Source: Chara braunii
Taxonomy: Eukaryota; Streptophyta; Charophyceae; Charales; Characeae
NCBI GenBank assembly: GCA_003427395.1
Contig: BFEA01000453.1
Coordinates: forward strand, 1,241,383-1,261,703
Reading direction: 5' to 3'
DNA length: 20,321 bases
Shown piece by piece: positions 1 through 9,340 of the stretch; the first letter of the stretch is position 1; the number at the start of each line of letters is the position of its first letter. The notes beneath the pieces are model-generated. The model saw only the letters and a program-made list of their open reading frames with translations. It had not been told where the DNA came from and did no database searches. The position numbers and the translations under genes are program-made.

Positions 1-14
1 CTCTCTCTCTCTCT

Positions 15-56
<42 letters not shown>

Positions 57-72
57 TACACACCCACACACA
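1..72. repeat. Compound (CT)n/(CA)n microsatellite
   Basis: The first 15 bases are CT dinucleotides, followed by an interrupted CA tract to about base 72. Read on the minus strand it is a GT tract followed by GAGAGA, the same order as the microsatellite inside each family A repeat unit further right, so it is part of the inverted family A copy that follows. It is cut by the window edge. Confidence 0.95.
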
Positions 73-300
73 TTCTCCTGTCTATTGATGGGGAGCGCCA
101 CCTGCTGGAAACTGGGTCCAGCATCCCATGAACATCGTGAATAAAGCACCAACGGGGACCCCACACACACTCTCTTTGAGTTGTGTATAGTGAACACAAC
201 AAAGCAGACATACAACATAATCACTACCTTGCCCTTCCCGAACCACATCAACAAACGAACTACGGGTTGCGCACCCGTGCCCTCACGGTAAATCAATCTT
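73..300 (-). repeat. Family A repeat, lone inverted copy
   Basis: The reverse complement of this stretch matches the first part of the family A units at 4805-7475 in the same order: a block containing TACCGTGAGGGCACGGGTG, then TTGATGTGGTT, then TTCACTATACACAACTC, then GTGCTTTATTCACGATGTTCA, then the block ending in AATAGACAGGAG next to the GT tract. It therefore is a dispersed member of the family in opposite orientation. It looks less decayed than the array units: at 95-108 (minus strand) it carries CCAGCAGGTGGCGC, where the array copies have mismatches. No coding potential is evident; the short frame that crosses it is not conserved among copies. Confidence 0.85.
95..108 (-). promoter_or_regulatory. 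Perfect match to the CTCF core consensus
   Basis: The minus strand reads CCAGCAGGTGGCGC, which fits the CTCF core CCASYAGRKGGCRS at every position and contains AGGTGGCGC, the core of the insect form of the motif. It sits within the family A copy. The equivalent place in the array copies is changed: near 5048 it differs at two positions, and near 5730, 6520 and 7288 it differs more. Binding is an inference from the motif alone. Confidence 0.4.
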
Positions 301-340
301 TCTCCCCCAAAGCCTTCCTATTTACCCTAATTTTGTACAC

Positions 341-435
341 CCTTCCTTCCTTTTTTCTCTCTCTCTCTCTCGTTCACCCTCTCTCGCCCTCGTTTCCTCC
401 AATTCCTCCACCACCTCCTCCTCCTCTTCCTCCCA
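341..435. repeat. Pyrimidine-rich tract
   Basis: Almost all C and T on the plus strand: CCTTCC runs, a (CT)n stretch, then CTCCTCCACCACCTCCTCC-like triplets. It lies between the family A copy and AT-rich DNA. The proline- and serine-rich frame across it is a consequence of composition and is not called as a gene. Confidence 0.8.
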
Positions 436-479
436 CTCGTAATCTCTTCACGCTCGGGTACCCGACCAAGCGGGAAAAT

Positions 480-2980
480 ATTCCTATAAAATGTCAATAT
501 TTCAACAAAAAAATTGTTTTTCTGTTGTTTATAACTAATGTAATTTTTTTTTTACGTTAAAAATATTTTCAACTTTGTTTAAGTTTGGTGTCTAATTCAT
601 CTGCTATTTTTGAAAACAGAAAGGTCATTGATATAATATAGCTTCAATGTTTTTCTTCTTATGTAACAAAAGTCATTTCATTCCATATTCAAATAATTTT
701 GAATTAATTTGACTTCAGTGCTTCATTCATCCAGTTATCCATGAAATGAGAAAGACTTTTGACATAGTTCGACTTCTACATTGCCCTTTGTTATTTACTC
801 CATAAACCAGAAGTCTGTTAGAGACAATCTAACTCTCGTGTTTTCCTTAATTTTTCATTCATAAAATCATAAAGGTTCTCAAGATAAAAGTCTCAACGAG
901 AAATAAAAGTTCAAACAATATTCCGTAAAAAAAAAATCATTCTTATTTAAAAAATATCATTCCAAAGTTATTTAAACTCTAAGACTTTCAATTTTATTTG
1001 AAAATTTTTTATTTAAAAATAAAGTTTTCCTTCCAACTACATCTATTTGTAGAAAATGAAATAAAAGTTTTATTTATAGAAAAAAAATTGATTTATGCAT
1101 TTCACTCTGTTAAAACCATAAATTTACTTGAAGCAAAGTATTTTTTTTACAAGTCCATACAATAAGAACTCGTCAAGTATAACTTGAGTCAGTGACAAAA
1201 GTGACAGAGTATTTTTAAAATACACAATTTCATGTTTAAAATCATTGGAAGGTTAAGTTTGTATTAAGTGGTCATGTGACTCAAAATATCTCGTATCTGA
1301 AATCAAAAGAGTGTAAAAGACAATATTACTTTACGGTATGAAATTAGAAAAAAATACATCATGCGAAAACTATAAAGATCCAAGACACATTGTCGTTCTA
1401 AGTTTTTTCAAACAAGTTATAAACAAAGCATTCAAACATATTAAATACTATAACATCCTTATGTTTATTTTTTCAAGTTAGTTTTAACTAAAGAGGGATA
1501 AAAATTATAATATAATGACTCATAGCTAAACGTAAGAAAAATATAGCTTAGTGACTTTAACATATTTGCTTAAAATAAAGAAAAACACATTTACATACTA
1601 AAACTTATAAATATATAAGACTCAAACAAACTTCAAGACATCAAGCTACTATTTAAAAAAAAACAAAAACATACATATACTGGAAATTAAACTTTAAGAG
1701 GTATAAACTTTGTGGTACTTTACGTAATAAAAAAAATAATGAGCTAACTTAAAATTTCAAACAAAGAAAGTTATTAACACACCTTCGAGTTAGTTCTGAT
1801 TCCTGAAACCCATACTGAATATTAAAGAGGTTAAATATTCACTCTGACCTCAAATTATAACGTCAACTATTACGTTTCCTTTGTAGAACACAGCAATGGT
1901 TACGTATTTCTTATTAATGTTTTTTGTTTTGTGACAATTTTGTAGTATCGCAATCAGAGTGAGAGAAATATAATAAAAACATTATCTTACAATCATGCAT
2001 ACCACATAGCAAACAAAAAAAATACAAAGGTACAAACAGTCGTGTTATAACTATATTATTGTTACATCATTTCAGAATGCACCCATAGCTTTATTGCAAG
2101 TTTGCCTTATCCTTCTTCTTTAAATTTCATTTGTCTAGTGATCTTTAATCAAGCAAATACATAAGCAAATAAAGAAATAATTAAGACTAAGAACAGTACG
2201 CTGAGGTTATCCGTTAGTCAAATTTCACCCTACCATATCGACATTAATCTTATTTCTTTTATAATATCTTTGTGTTTTAAAAATTTTCAACTCACATTAC
2301 TATTCTTTTTTTTTTCTCCTCTCCCCCTCACCCTCTTTGTTGGTTGTTAAATAGTCTATTGTTTGAAAAAATACTATGTTTGCGTTTTATACAAGAACGT
2401 GCGTAATGGAGTAACACATCCTCGACATTCAAAATGTTATGATATGCATGGCATAACGATAATGTTTTTGTTATTAAGCTTTACGTGATAGAACGTTAAT
2501 ATAAGGTGATTGACCGTGAAAATAATCTTTATGTAGTATATGGCATGTCATATTCTAAATAAGCGGTATGTTGTAACTTGCAAAACTTTATCTTGTTGTA
2601 AAACGTTATGAGAGGTATAATTGGTGTATTTATTAGTTAAAGCGATAATCCGTTTTTGCATTAACAATAAAATAATTATTTTTTTACTCGTGCATAACAC
2701 GACCGGGACAATCCGATTTGCTTAACACCGCTTTCTTCAATATAATAAAATCTTCTAAAAGCAGGGTTTAGAAATGAAAGATACAAACGTGGATAGACAA
2801 ATAACTAACTCAATATTACATACATCTACTAGTCTAGAGTTATCATGGTTATCTTAGAGGGGGGAAAATCACCAAACAAACAGACATTGATTTAATGAGT
2901 CACCATCAAATATACAACGTGTATATTCGTGCTAACATAGTCCTAGTTCAGTATTGTGTGACTATCACCTTACTATGGGC
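480..2980. other. Long AT-rich stretch without a gene
   Basis: About 2.5 kb of strongly AT-rich sequence with many A and T homopolymers and frequent stops in all frames. I see no open frame, RNA gene or clear tandem repeat. There is a short pyrimidine tract at about 2306-2335 (T run followed by CTCCTCTCCCCCTC). Composition changes sharply at both ends, from the pyrimidine tract on the left and to more balanced sequence near 2985 on the right. It may be ordinary intergenic or intronic sequence. Confidence 0.7.
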
Positions 2981-3179
2981 AAGACCAACCAGACAACCCG
3001 TGTAATAAGTAAGCCCAAGGAGTAGTAGGGCAAGAGGGCGCAGGGATAACATGTTTATCGACAAACAAAAATGGAAGCGTTATGCACCATATTAATAAAA
3101 TAATGCATAAGTAACCCAACAAACAAGAACGACACCATCATGTAAACAGAAAGGTTGGGCAAAGTTTGACTCATAGGTA

Positions 3180-3960
3180 ATGGTATGAGTTTCAATATGC
3201 AACTTTGGTAACTTACCAAGTAGACCAGGTCACAAGACTCGAGGTTCAACAACTCGAGGTTTGATAAAACAAAGTCCGTTGATAGTAATGACCACTTCTG
3301 CATGCAAGCTCAATACCTCACTCGATAGGTAAGGTGACCAAAGCTCAAGGTTCAACAAGTAAAGGTTGGGTGAATATACAATGTTTAGAAAAATGGGTTT
3401 CAAGATCATGGTCAGCACTCGCACGTGCAACTTCAGTACCTTACACCACTGACCGAGCGATTAAGGCTTGAGGTTTAGTATGACATCCCCAGACAAATAC
3501 ACAGGTTTGACAAAATAGGTAGGTCTCATACCTTAGCTCGGTAGCTTACTTGATAAGTAGGTCATAGTGGCTTGAGGTTTTGCAAGTCAGGGTCAGACAA
3601 ACACAAATTTGAAATAATGGATTCTTGAAAGATGGTCAGCACTCTCACGTGCAACTTTGGTACCTTACCCAATTGATCAAGCCACTGTGGCTCGAGGTTT
3701 GACAAAGTATTATCGGGCAAACGCACAGGTTCGATAAAATAGTTAGGTCCCAAACCTGGGCTTGATAGCTTGTGTGATAGGTAGGTCCATCAGGGCTCGA
3801 GGTTTGACAAATATAAGCTAAAACAAATAGGCTCCATAACGGTGGTCAGGACTCTCATGCGCAACCTCGACACTTCACCCAAATAATCAGACTAAAAAAA
3901 ATGGGTTCAAGAAGTTGGCGGTTTGGTAGGTCAGGACGGAGCAAACATAGGTTTGAGGCA
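3180..3960. repeat. Degenerate dimeric satellite (about 226 bp, two half-units)
   Basis: A motif close to GCTCGAGGTTTGACAAA recurs at about 3237/3252, 3343, 3466, 3570, 3690, 3795 and 3917. The spacings are about 106, 123, 104, 120, 105 and 122 bp, so short and long intervals alternate. A second motif, GGTCAGCACTC followed by CACGTGCAAC and GTACCTTAC, recurs at 3410, 3634 and 3844, spaced 224 and 210 bp, and occupies alternate half-units; the other half-units carry GGTAGGTCTCA-like versions near 3520, 3742 and 3924. This is a monomer of about 113 bp that has become a dimer, now strongly diverged. The short minus-strand frames across it are not conserved between units and are not called. Confidence 0.8.
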
Positions 3961-4009
3961 TGCTCGACAACATAGGTATGGTCCCGGATCTTCTTTCAAC
4001 AATAGCTTA

Positions 4010-4057
4010 GCGGGTGATAACCCGCGTTCGTACCAATGGGCCTACCTCAATTGGTAC
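4010..4057. other. Two adjacent perfect hairpins
   Basis: GCGGGT (4010-4015) pairs with ACCCGC (4020-4025) around loop GATA. Four bases later GTACCAAT (4030-4037) pairs perfectly with ATTGGTAC (4050-4057) around a 12-base loop. Neither is followed by a T run. They lie between the satellite and the SINE. The role is unknown; they could be ends of a decayed element or a chance pair. Confidence 0.6.
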
Positions 4058-4222
4058 ACCCACAAACTGTTGAAATACAAACTTATGTTCGGATTCAGAT
4101 TAAGTAAATGAACGGAATTCCTGCATTACAAGGGGCCGATCAGTTTCAAAATAATATCAAAAGGCACATTTTATGATTAAAAAAAAAAACTTTTCTGGTG
4201 GAGTGAACAATCGACTTTATCC

Positions 4223-4645
4223 AGCGGCCTAGCTTAGTTGGTTAGGCACACAAGCATTCAAAAGGTTGTGGGTTCGAGCCCTATCACGGTGACCGACTGC
4301 AACGCACTTAGTGCCAACCGGCTGTGATAGTCCACTTGATACCCTTGAACGATATTAATAGGGTTTATGACTAAAACACGTATGAGTGTGAGCATGAGTG
4401 GGTTGTGTGTGGAGTGTGGGAGATAGCCACTGTTGCTACTCGATGGGGTATGAGGGAAGTAGATAGGAGGTGCAACTACTCGCAAAATGCTTGGTCTTTG
4501 CACTAGTCAGCCTCCCCCACCGGCGGCCTCACCCTACTCCCTTACGATTGCCGATTAGGGCAAGGGGAGAGGTAGCTATGCTTGCAGGGGTCCCCTGTAT
4601 AGGTTCAGGAGTAGTGGTAAGTAGATAATGAAATGAAATTGAGAA
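4223..4645 (+). mobile_element. tRNA-derived SINE
   Basis: The left end has a Pol III type 2 promoter: an A box TAGCTTAGTTGG at 4230-4241 and a B box GGTTCGAGCCC at 4271-4281, at tRNA-like distance. A D stem (GCTT with AGGC) and a T stem (GTGGG with CCTAT, two wobbles) can be drawn, but the acceptor ends pair poorly and the middle is about three bases short, so this is a tRNA-like head and not a tRNA gene. A body of about 330 bp without tRNA similarity follows. It ends near 4630-4645 in a simple ATGAAATGAAAT-type tail, as expected for a LINE-mobilised SINE. A target-site duplication is not certain: ACTTTAT before the head and ACTTTGT after the tail are only a weak candidate pair. The minus-strand frame inside it is incidental. 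Confidence 0.8.
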
Positions 4646-4804
4646 AATAATATAACTTTGTTTGAAAATAAAAATAAAAATTGACTCGATATTTTTTGCC
4701 AAAGCCTATAGACCTCGCTTCGTTACTCACCAAATGTGCAAAAATTAGAATGATTTTCCTGTAGAACATCAGAATAATACATAACCATTTTTTTGTCTTT
4801 TATG

Positions 4805-5545
4805 CACACGGCGAGTAGTGGAGCGAGGACCTAAGGGTCGGGGTAAGGGCCTCACTCCATTGACTTACGGTGACGATATGGGTGCGGAGCCCGTGATTTG
4901 TTTGTTCACGTGGTTGCAGAAGGGTAAGGTAGCGATTATGCTATGTTTATGTTTTGTCGTATTCGCTATACACAACTCGAAGAGAGTGTTTGTGCGGTCC
5001 CGACATGTGCTTTATTCACGATGTTCAAGAGACGTTGGACCCGGTTTCCAACAGGTGTCGCTCCTCACTAATAGACAATACTAGTTTGTTGTAAGTCCAC
5101 TGTAAGAGGATGCTCATATCACCTCCTCAAGTGGACTGAAGCGAAACGTTTTAGGAAAAACAAATGTGTGTGTGCGTATGTGCACATGTATGTGAGAGTA
5201 AGTGTGTGTGAGTGAGAGAGAGAGATAGAGAAAGAGAACGAGAGCCCTGCAACATGCAGCATGTAAGTGGTGGGGAGCACAAGGGCAAGTGCTGACGTTG
5301 AGGGAAAAAAAACAAGGTAATGTTTTATTTGAATACAAAACTTATTTATTTCCGAAATTCGAAAGAACACACAACTTAAAAAGGCATTGCATTCGAATAC
5401 AACTCATACATGATCTATTTGAAGTGCCCATCTATTCTCCTACAGGCAACTACCGGTCCTTCGCAAGCAACAACTGCATGTTCCCCATGAATTGCCCATC
5501 CCGCAAATTCACCACCCTTTGGACCCAAACGGATGTCCGGTACGA
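4805..5545 (+). repeat. Family A unit 1
   Basis: First unit of the array. Its GT/GA tract is at about 5163-5247 and is interrupted (GTGTGTGTGCGTATGTG, then GAGAGAGAGA). The palindrome block near 5386-5403 reads ATTGCATTCGAATACAAC, two bases from perfect symmetry. The unit ends in the CCCCATGAATTGCC and GGACCCAAACGGATGTCCGG region. The first 50 bases are the least like the other units, so the left edge is approximate. Confidence 0.75.
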
Positions 5546-6310
5546 CCAAACTGGCGTACCGTGAGAGTACGGGTGCGCAATCCGTAGTTAGTTTGTTAAT
5601 GTGGTTGGGGAAAGGTAAAATGTGTTTATGTTTTGTCTTCTTCGCTATACACAATTCCAAGAGTGGGTATGTACGGAGTTCTGATTGGTGCATTATTCAC
5701 GATGCTCATAGGATGTTGCATCTGTTTTGCAGCAGGTGCGGCTCTCCGCCAATATACAGGAGCAGTCTAAGGGGGATGCTCATATCATCTCCTCGAGTGG
5801 GCTGAAGATTAACTTTTTGGGCAGAAAAAAAAAGTGTGTGGATGTGCACGTGTGTATGTGAGGGTGAGTGAGTGAGTGTCAGCATGTGTGTATGTATGTG
5901 TGCGTGTGTGTGTATGTGTATGTGTGTATGTGTGTGTGTGTGTATGTGTGTGTGAGAGAGAGAGAGAGATGCGACATGCAGGATGTCAGTGGCGGGGAGC
6001 ACAAGGGCAGACGCTAATCTAAAAAAAAAAAAAAAGGTAATGTTATATTCGAATACAAAAGTTTATTATATTTGAAATTGGAATAAAAAAGATACTCGTT
6101 GTAGTCGAATACACAGTGTACGAGGTCTCTTCGAAATGTCATTCTATTCGAGAAAAGTGACGCAAGTCGTTTCAATTTGAATTGTTCGACACAAGGATTG
6201 CAGGGCAGCTATCGTTCCTCAACAAGCAACAACTGCCCATTCCCCATGAACTGCCCCCTCAAGAAATTCCCCACCTTACCATTTGGATCCGAACGGACAA
6301 CCAGTACGAC
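5546..6310 (+). repeat. Family A unit 2
   Basis: It starts at the GTACCGTGAGAGTACGGGTG block. Its GT/GA tract is at about 5834-5970, the longest among the array units. An A run at 6021-6035 is followed by a TTATATTCGAATACAAAA block and a second, imperfect TCGAATACAC palindrome near 6108. It ends in CCCCATGAACTGCC and a GGATCCGAACGGACAACC block. Confidence 0.75.
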
Positions 6311-7085
6311 CAAAGGATTAAAATTTGATTGACTTACTATAAGGGAGCAGGTAAGCAACTCGTAGTTTGTTTATTGATGTGGTTGGGGCAGCGTAAGGTA
6401 GTGATTATTTTGTGTGTATGTTTTGTCACATTCGTTGTACACAATTCGAAGAGTGTGTGGGGAGGGGATCCTGACTGGTGCTTTATTCACAATGTTCATG
6501 AAACGCTAAACCTAGTTTCGAGCATGTGTCGCTCCCCACCAATAGACAGGATCATTCTATCGTAAGTCTTCTATATGTGGAGAATCATATCACCTCCTTT
6601 AGTGGGCTGAAGCAGAATGTTTTTTGGGGGGGGAAATAAATAGAGTGTGTGTTTGTGTGTATGCGTGTGTACACGTGTGTGTGCGTGTGTGTGTGTGTGT
6701 GTGAGAGAGAGAAAAAAAAAGTTTTGCAACATGCATCATGTTAGTGGCGGGAAGCACAAGAGCATGTGCTTACTTAAAAGAAAAAAAAGTGATGCTTTGT
6801 TGGAATACAAAAGTTTTTTTTATTCGATATTCGAATAGAAAGGAGTGTTGTATTTGAATACAACGCACACACATGTCATTCAACGTGTTTTTCTATTCGA
6901 GTAAAGTGGACCCGCACCGTTCTAATTTTGAGATGTTCAAAACTCAAGGACCACGACCTCCTAGGCCTCCTACGAGCAACTATCAGTCCTCCGCAAGCAA
7001 CAACTATCTGTTCCCCATGAATTCCGCCGCGATAAATTCATCACGCTTCCAACTACTCCTGACCCGAACGGACTACCGGTATAAC
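6311..7085 (+). repeat. Family A unit 3
   Basis: It starts at the AAATTTGATTGACTTACTAT block. GT/GA tract at about 6642-6718. It contains a perfect 18-base palindromic element, GTTGTATT-TG-AATACAAC, at 6847-6864, and ends in CCCCATGAATTCCGCC and GACCCGAACGGACTACCGG. Confidence 0.75.
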
Positions 7086-7408
7086 TAAGGACGATGAAAT
7101 TGATTGACTTACCGTCAAGGCACGGGTACATGGGCCGTAGTTTGTTTATTGATGTGGTTGGGGAGACGTAAAATAGTGATTATGTTGTGTTTATATTTTG
7201 TCATATTCGCTAAACACAAGAATGTGTATGGAGGGGGTCGAAGCTAGTGTTTTATTCACAATGTGTATGGGCCGCTTGACCCGTTTTTCATCAGGCGTCG
7301 CTCCCCACTAATGGACAGGAGCGTTATGTCGGAAGTCCACTTTAGGGGGATGCTAATATCACCCCTCTAGTGGGTTGAACCTGAATGTTTTTTGGGAGAA
7401 AATAAAGA

Positions 7409-7440
<32 letters not shown>

Positions 7441-7475
7441 GTATGTGTGCACATGTACGTGAGACACGCAGTTAA
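7086..7475 (+). repeat. Family A unit 4, truncated
   Basis: It starts at the AAATTGATTGACTTACCGTC block and runs through the GT tract at about 7409-7460. Similarity stops soon after, at GAGACACGCAGTTAATGG, a shortened form of the GAGAGA-GCAACATGCAGCATGTTAGT block of the other units. The palindrome block and the right half of the unit are missing, so the array ends here. Confidence 0.75.
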
Positions 7476-7479
7476 TGGA

Positions 7480-8060
7480 AGACCGAAAATTTGTCAATTT
7501 CGCTAACAATTTCGGTGCAAAATTCAGCAAAAAAAATAAAAATAAACTACATAGACCCATAGTGAAAACATTATTAAAAAAAAAAAACAGGCCAAAGAAA
7601 ATAAAAAAAATAAACATAAAATGTTGTAAAACCCTAACACAGAAACACTCTCTAAGTTAAACCACCAGTACCTTTCTCAACTATTAACGGCGAGCCTGAA
7701 AATGCCTTGTGTACCGACTTTTGTTGAGCCTCAACCTTGAAAGTGTCATTTTGAATTTCAGTAATGCCATGGTGGGTACCACCCAATTTTGGAACTTCGG
7801 CCTATTGAAGTTTTTTTGTGAGTAGGCAAAAGAAGGTCCGACCACACACAGTGACCCTTTGTCTATATAATCATTTTTTTACTTTTTTTTTTCCTTTGAA
7901 TTGCGTTTTTTTCATTGGTCGACCATTATTCTTGTTCATACAATGTTCATGGTTGTGTATCATCGACTCCGTGCAATTGTCTCATCCCGGCGGGTAAACG
8001 TGCACGGACTCCACATCATCTTCCACCATGTCGTTGACTGGTAGGTCATCGCTCTTGTGT
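7480..8060. other. A-rich then unassigned interval
   Basis: 7505-7625 is very A-rich. It includes GTGCAAAATTCAGCAAAAAAA at about 7515, which recurs with one change near 11218 (GTGCAAAATGCAGCAAAAAAA). From 7630 to 8060 I see no open frame, RNA gene or repeat that I can name; T runs lie at 7875-7895. Confidence 0.5.
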
Positions 8061-8134
8061 GTGCGACAGTCTGCCCCATGATGCGTTAAGACTCACCACA
8101 TCGCCTAGACTTAGTGATACACCTGACCACGAAA

Positions 8135-8147
8135 GTGTGTGTGTGTG

Positions 8148-8213
<66 letters not shown>

Positions 8214-8228
8214 TGTGTGTGTGTGTGC
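8135..8228. repeat. (GT)n microsatellite of family B unit 1
   Basis: A nearly uninterrupted GT run with single CA and TA interruptions, one of the two longest in the window. Likely to vary in length between individuals. Confidence 0.95.
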
Positions 8229-8835
8229 GTTTATATATTTATATTGTCATATTCACTATATAGTAATATACACAAATATAAATAAGATTATGGCTGACTA
8301 TTTCGTTGGATTTTCACAGACTCATAAGAAGGAAGAACCCCGACAATCTGCCCACAATGCACTTGACTGATGGAGAAGGACTCACCATATTGCCCTGACT
8401 TAGCGATACCCCTCACCACGAAAGTGTGTGTGTGTGTGTTGTCATTGTTACTATAGACTAAAAAAAGCATGACTGTAGTGAACTGATTCGTCGGACTTTC
8501 ACCAACTCATCAAAAGGTTGAACCTCGACAGTATGCTCATGATGTATTTGACTGATGGAGAAGGACTCAATACATTGCCGACACTTAGCGATACCCCTGA
8601 CCACGAAAGTGTACATGTGTGAGTGCGTATGTAAGTGCGTGGTTTTTTTTTTTTTTTTTTTTTTTTGTGTGTCATTCACTATACACAAAAAACCATGATT
8701 CTAACAGATTGTGCCATTGAACTTTAATGAACTCATTAGGAGGTTGAACCCTGATAGTCTGCCCAAGATGCATTTGACTGATGGAGAACGACTCACCACA
8801 TCGCCCAACTTCACGGTATTCTTGACCACGAATAT

Positions 8836-8847
8836 ATGTGTGCGTGT

Positions 8848-8929
<82 letters not shown>

Positions 8930-8935
8930 GTATGT
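8836..8935. repeat. (GT)n microsatellite of family B unit 4
   Basis: About 100 bases of GT with a few substitutions. It lies within the fourth family B unit, between the ACGAATATATG block and TTGTCATATTCATTGTACAT. Confidence 0.95.
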
Positions 8936-9196
8936 TGTCATATTCATTGTACATTAAAAAAAAACATGACTCTACCAGTCTGAGTGATTGGCTGCAACTC
9001 TGCCCATGATGAATTTGAGTAATGGAGAACGACTCACCATATTGCTCAGACTTACTGATACTATTGGCCAAAAATGTGTGTGTTTGTGTGTGTGTGTGTG
9101 TGTGTATGTGCACGTTGTCATATTCACTATATTAAAAAAAAAAAAAAAAAAAAACTCAAATAGCCTGATTGATTGACTGCGACTCTCGCTTTGCGA

Positions 9197-9340
9197 CCAA
9201 CCGGTTAGTCAATCAATCAATCAATCAATGGGAAAAAAAAAGAAAAAAAATGCGTTTTAGTTTCTGTTTCATAACTTTTTTTTTTTTTTTTTTTCGCTCG
9301 ATTGATTGAATGTTTAATTGATTTATTGATTGATTTGCAA
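9197..9340. repeat. Inverted (CAAT)n / (ATTG)n pair with poly-A / poly-T inside
   Basis: (TCAA)n at about 9208-9228 is followed by an A-rich tract (9231-9250). After about 25 bases come a T run (9276-9294) and (ATTG)n-type sequence at 9299-9337. The two outer tracts are complementary to each other and so are the two inner tracts, so the whole stretch can fold as one long imperfect hairpin. No open frame. Confidence 0.75.

Larger units (their letters stand above)
4805..7475 (+). repeat. Family A tandem array with internal GT microsatellites
   Basis: Four head-to-tail units. The anchor GTGGTTG occurs at 4910, 5601, 6379 and 7154, giving unit lengths of about 691, 778 and 775 bp; the fourth is cut off near 7475. 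Each unit has the same block order: TGACTTACCGTGAGG-like start; TTTTGTCATATTCGCTATAC; TTTATTCACGATGTTCA; CGCTCCCCACTAATAGACAG; a CTCATATCACCTCC block; a GT tract passing into GAGAGA; GCAACATGCAGCATGTTAGT with GGCGGGGAGCACAAGGGCA; an A run; one or more ATTCGAATACAA palindromes; and CCCCATGAATTGCC. The presence of a GT tract and an A run in every unit means they were duplicated with the unit. I recognise no transposase or reverse transcriptase. It resembles the general pattern of microsatellite-bearing non-autonomous elements, but assignment to a named family is not possible by eye. Confidence 0.85.
8065..9180 (+). repeat. Family B tandem array with internal GT microsatellites
   Basis: Five head-to-tail units. 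The anchor ACTCACC (or ACTCAAT) is at 8091, 8380, 8565, 8791 and 9032, spaced 289, 185, 226 and 241 bp. Consensus order: CAGTCTGCCCATGATG, TTTGACTGATGGAGAAGGAC, ACTCACCATATTGCCC, ACTTAGCGATACCCCTGACC, ACGAAAGTGTGTG, GT tract, TTGTCATATTCACTATACAC, A run, CATGACTCTA, then a GGACTTTCACCAACTCATC block. Unit length differences come mainly from the GT and A tracts: GT tracts are at about 8135-8228, 8424-8441, 8610-8641 (poor, followed by a T run), 8836-8935 and 9074-9107. The cysteine/valine and histidine/threonine frames are translations of the GT tract. Confidence 0.85.

Noticed and set aside
183-560. Plus-strand frame of 125 codons with a proline run
   Set aside because: It crosses the family A copy and a pyrimidine tract and ends in AT-rich DNA; composition explains it and no domain is visible.
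600-1150. Possible degenerate repeats in the AT-rich block (CATTCATCC, CATTCATAA and similar)
   Set aside because: Matches are short and spacing irregular; this is expected in very AT-rich sequence.
4223-4294. tRNA gene
   Set aside because: A and B boxes are present, but the acceptor stem does not pair, the anticodon region is short, and a long body with a simple tail follows, which fits a SINE.
4258-4503. Minus-strand frame of 81 codons
   Set aside because: It lies wholly within the SINE and reads its tRNA-like B box; it is a repeat translation.
8059-9113. Several frames of 60-103 codons with long cysteine/valine or histidine/threonine runs
   Set aside because: They translate the (GT)n/(CA)n tracts of family B and stay open only because the dinucleotide contains no stop.
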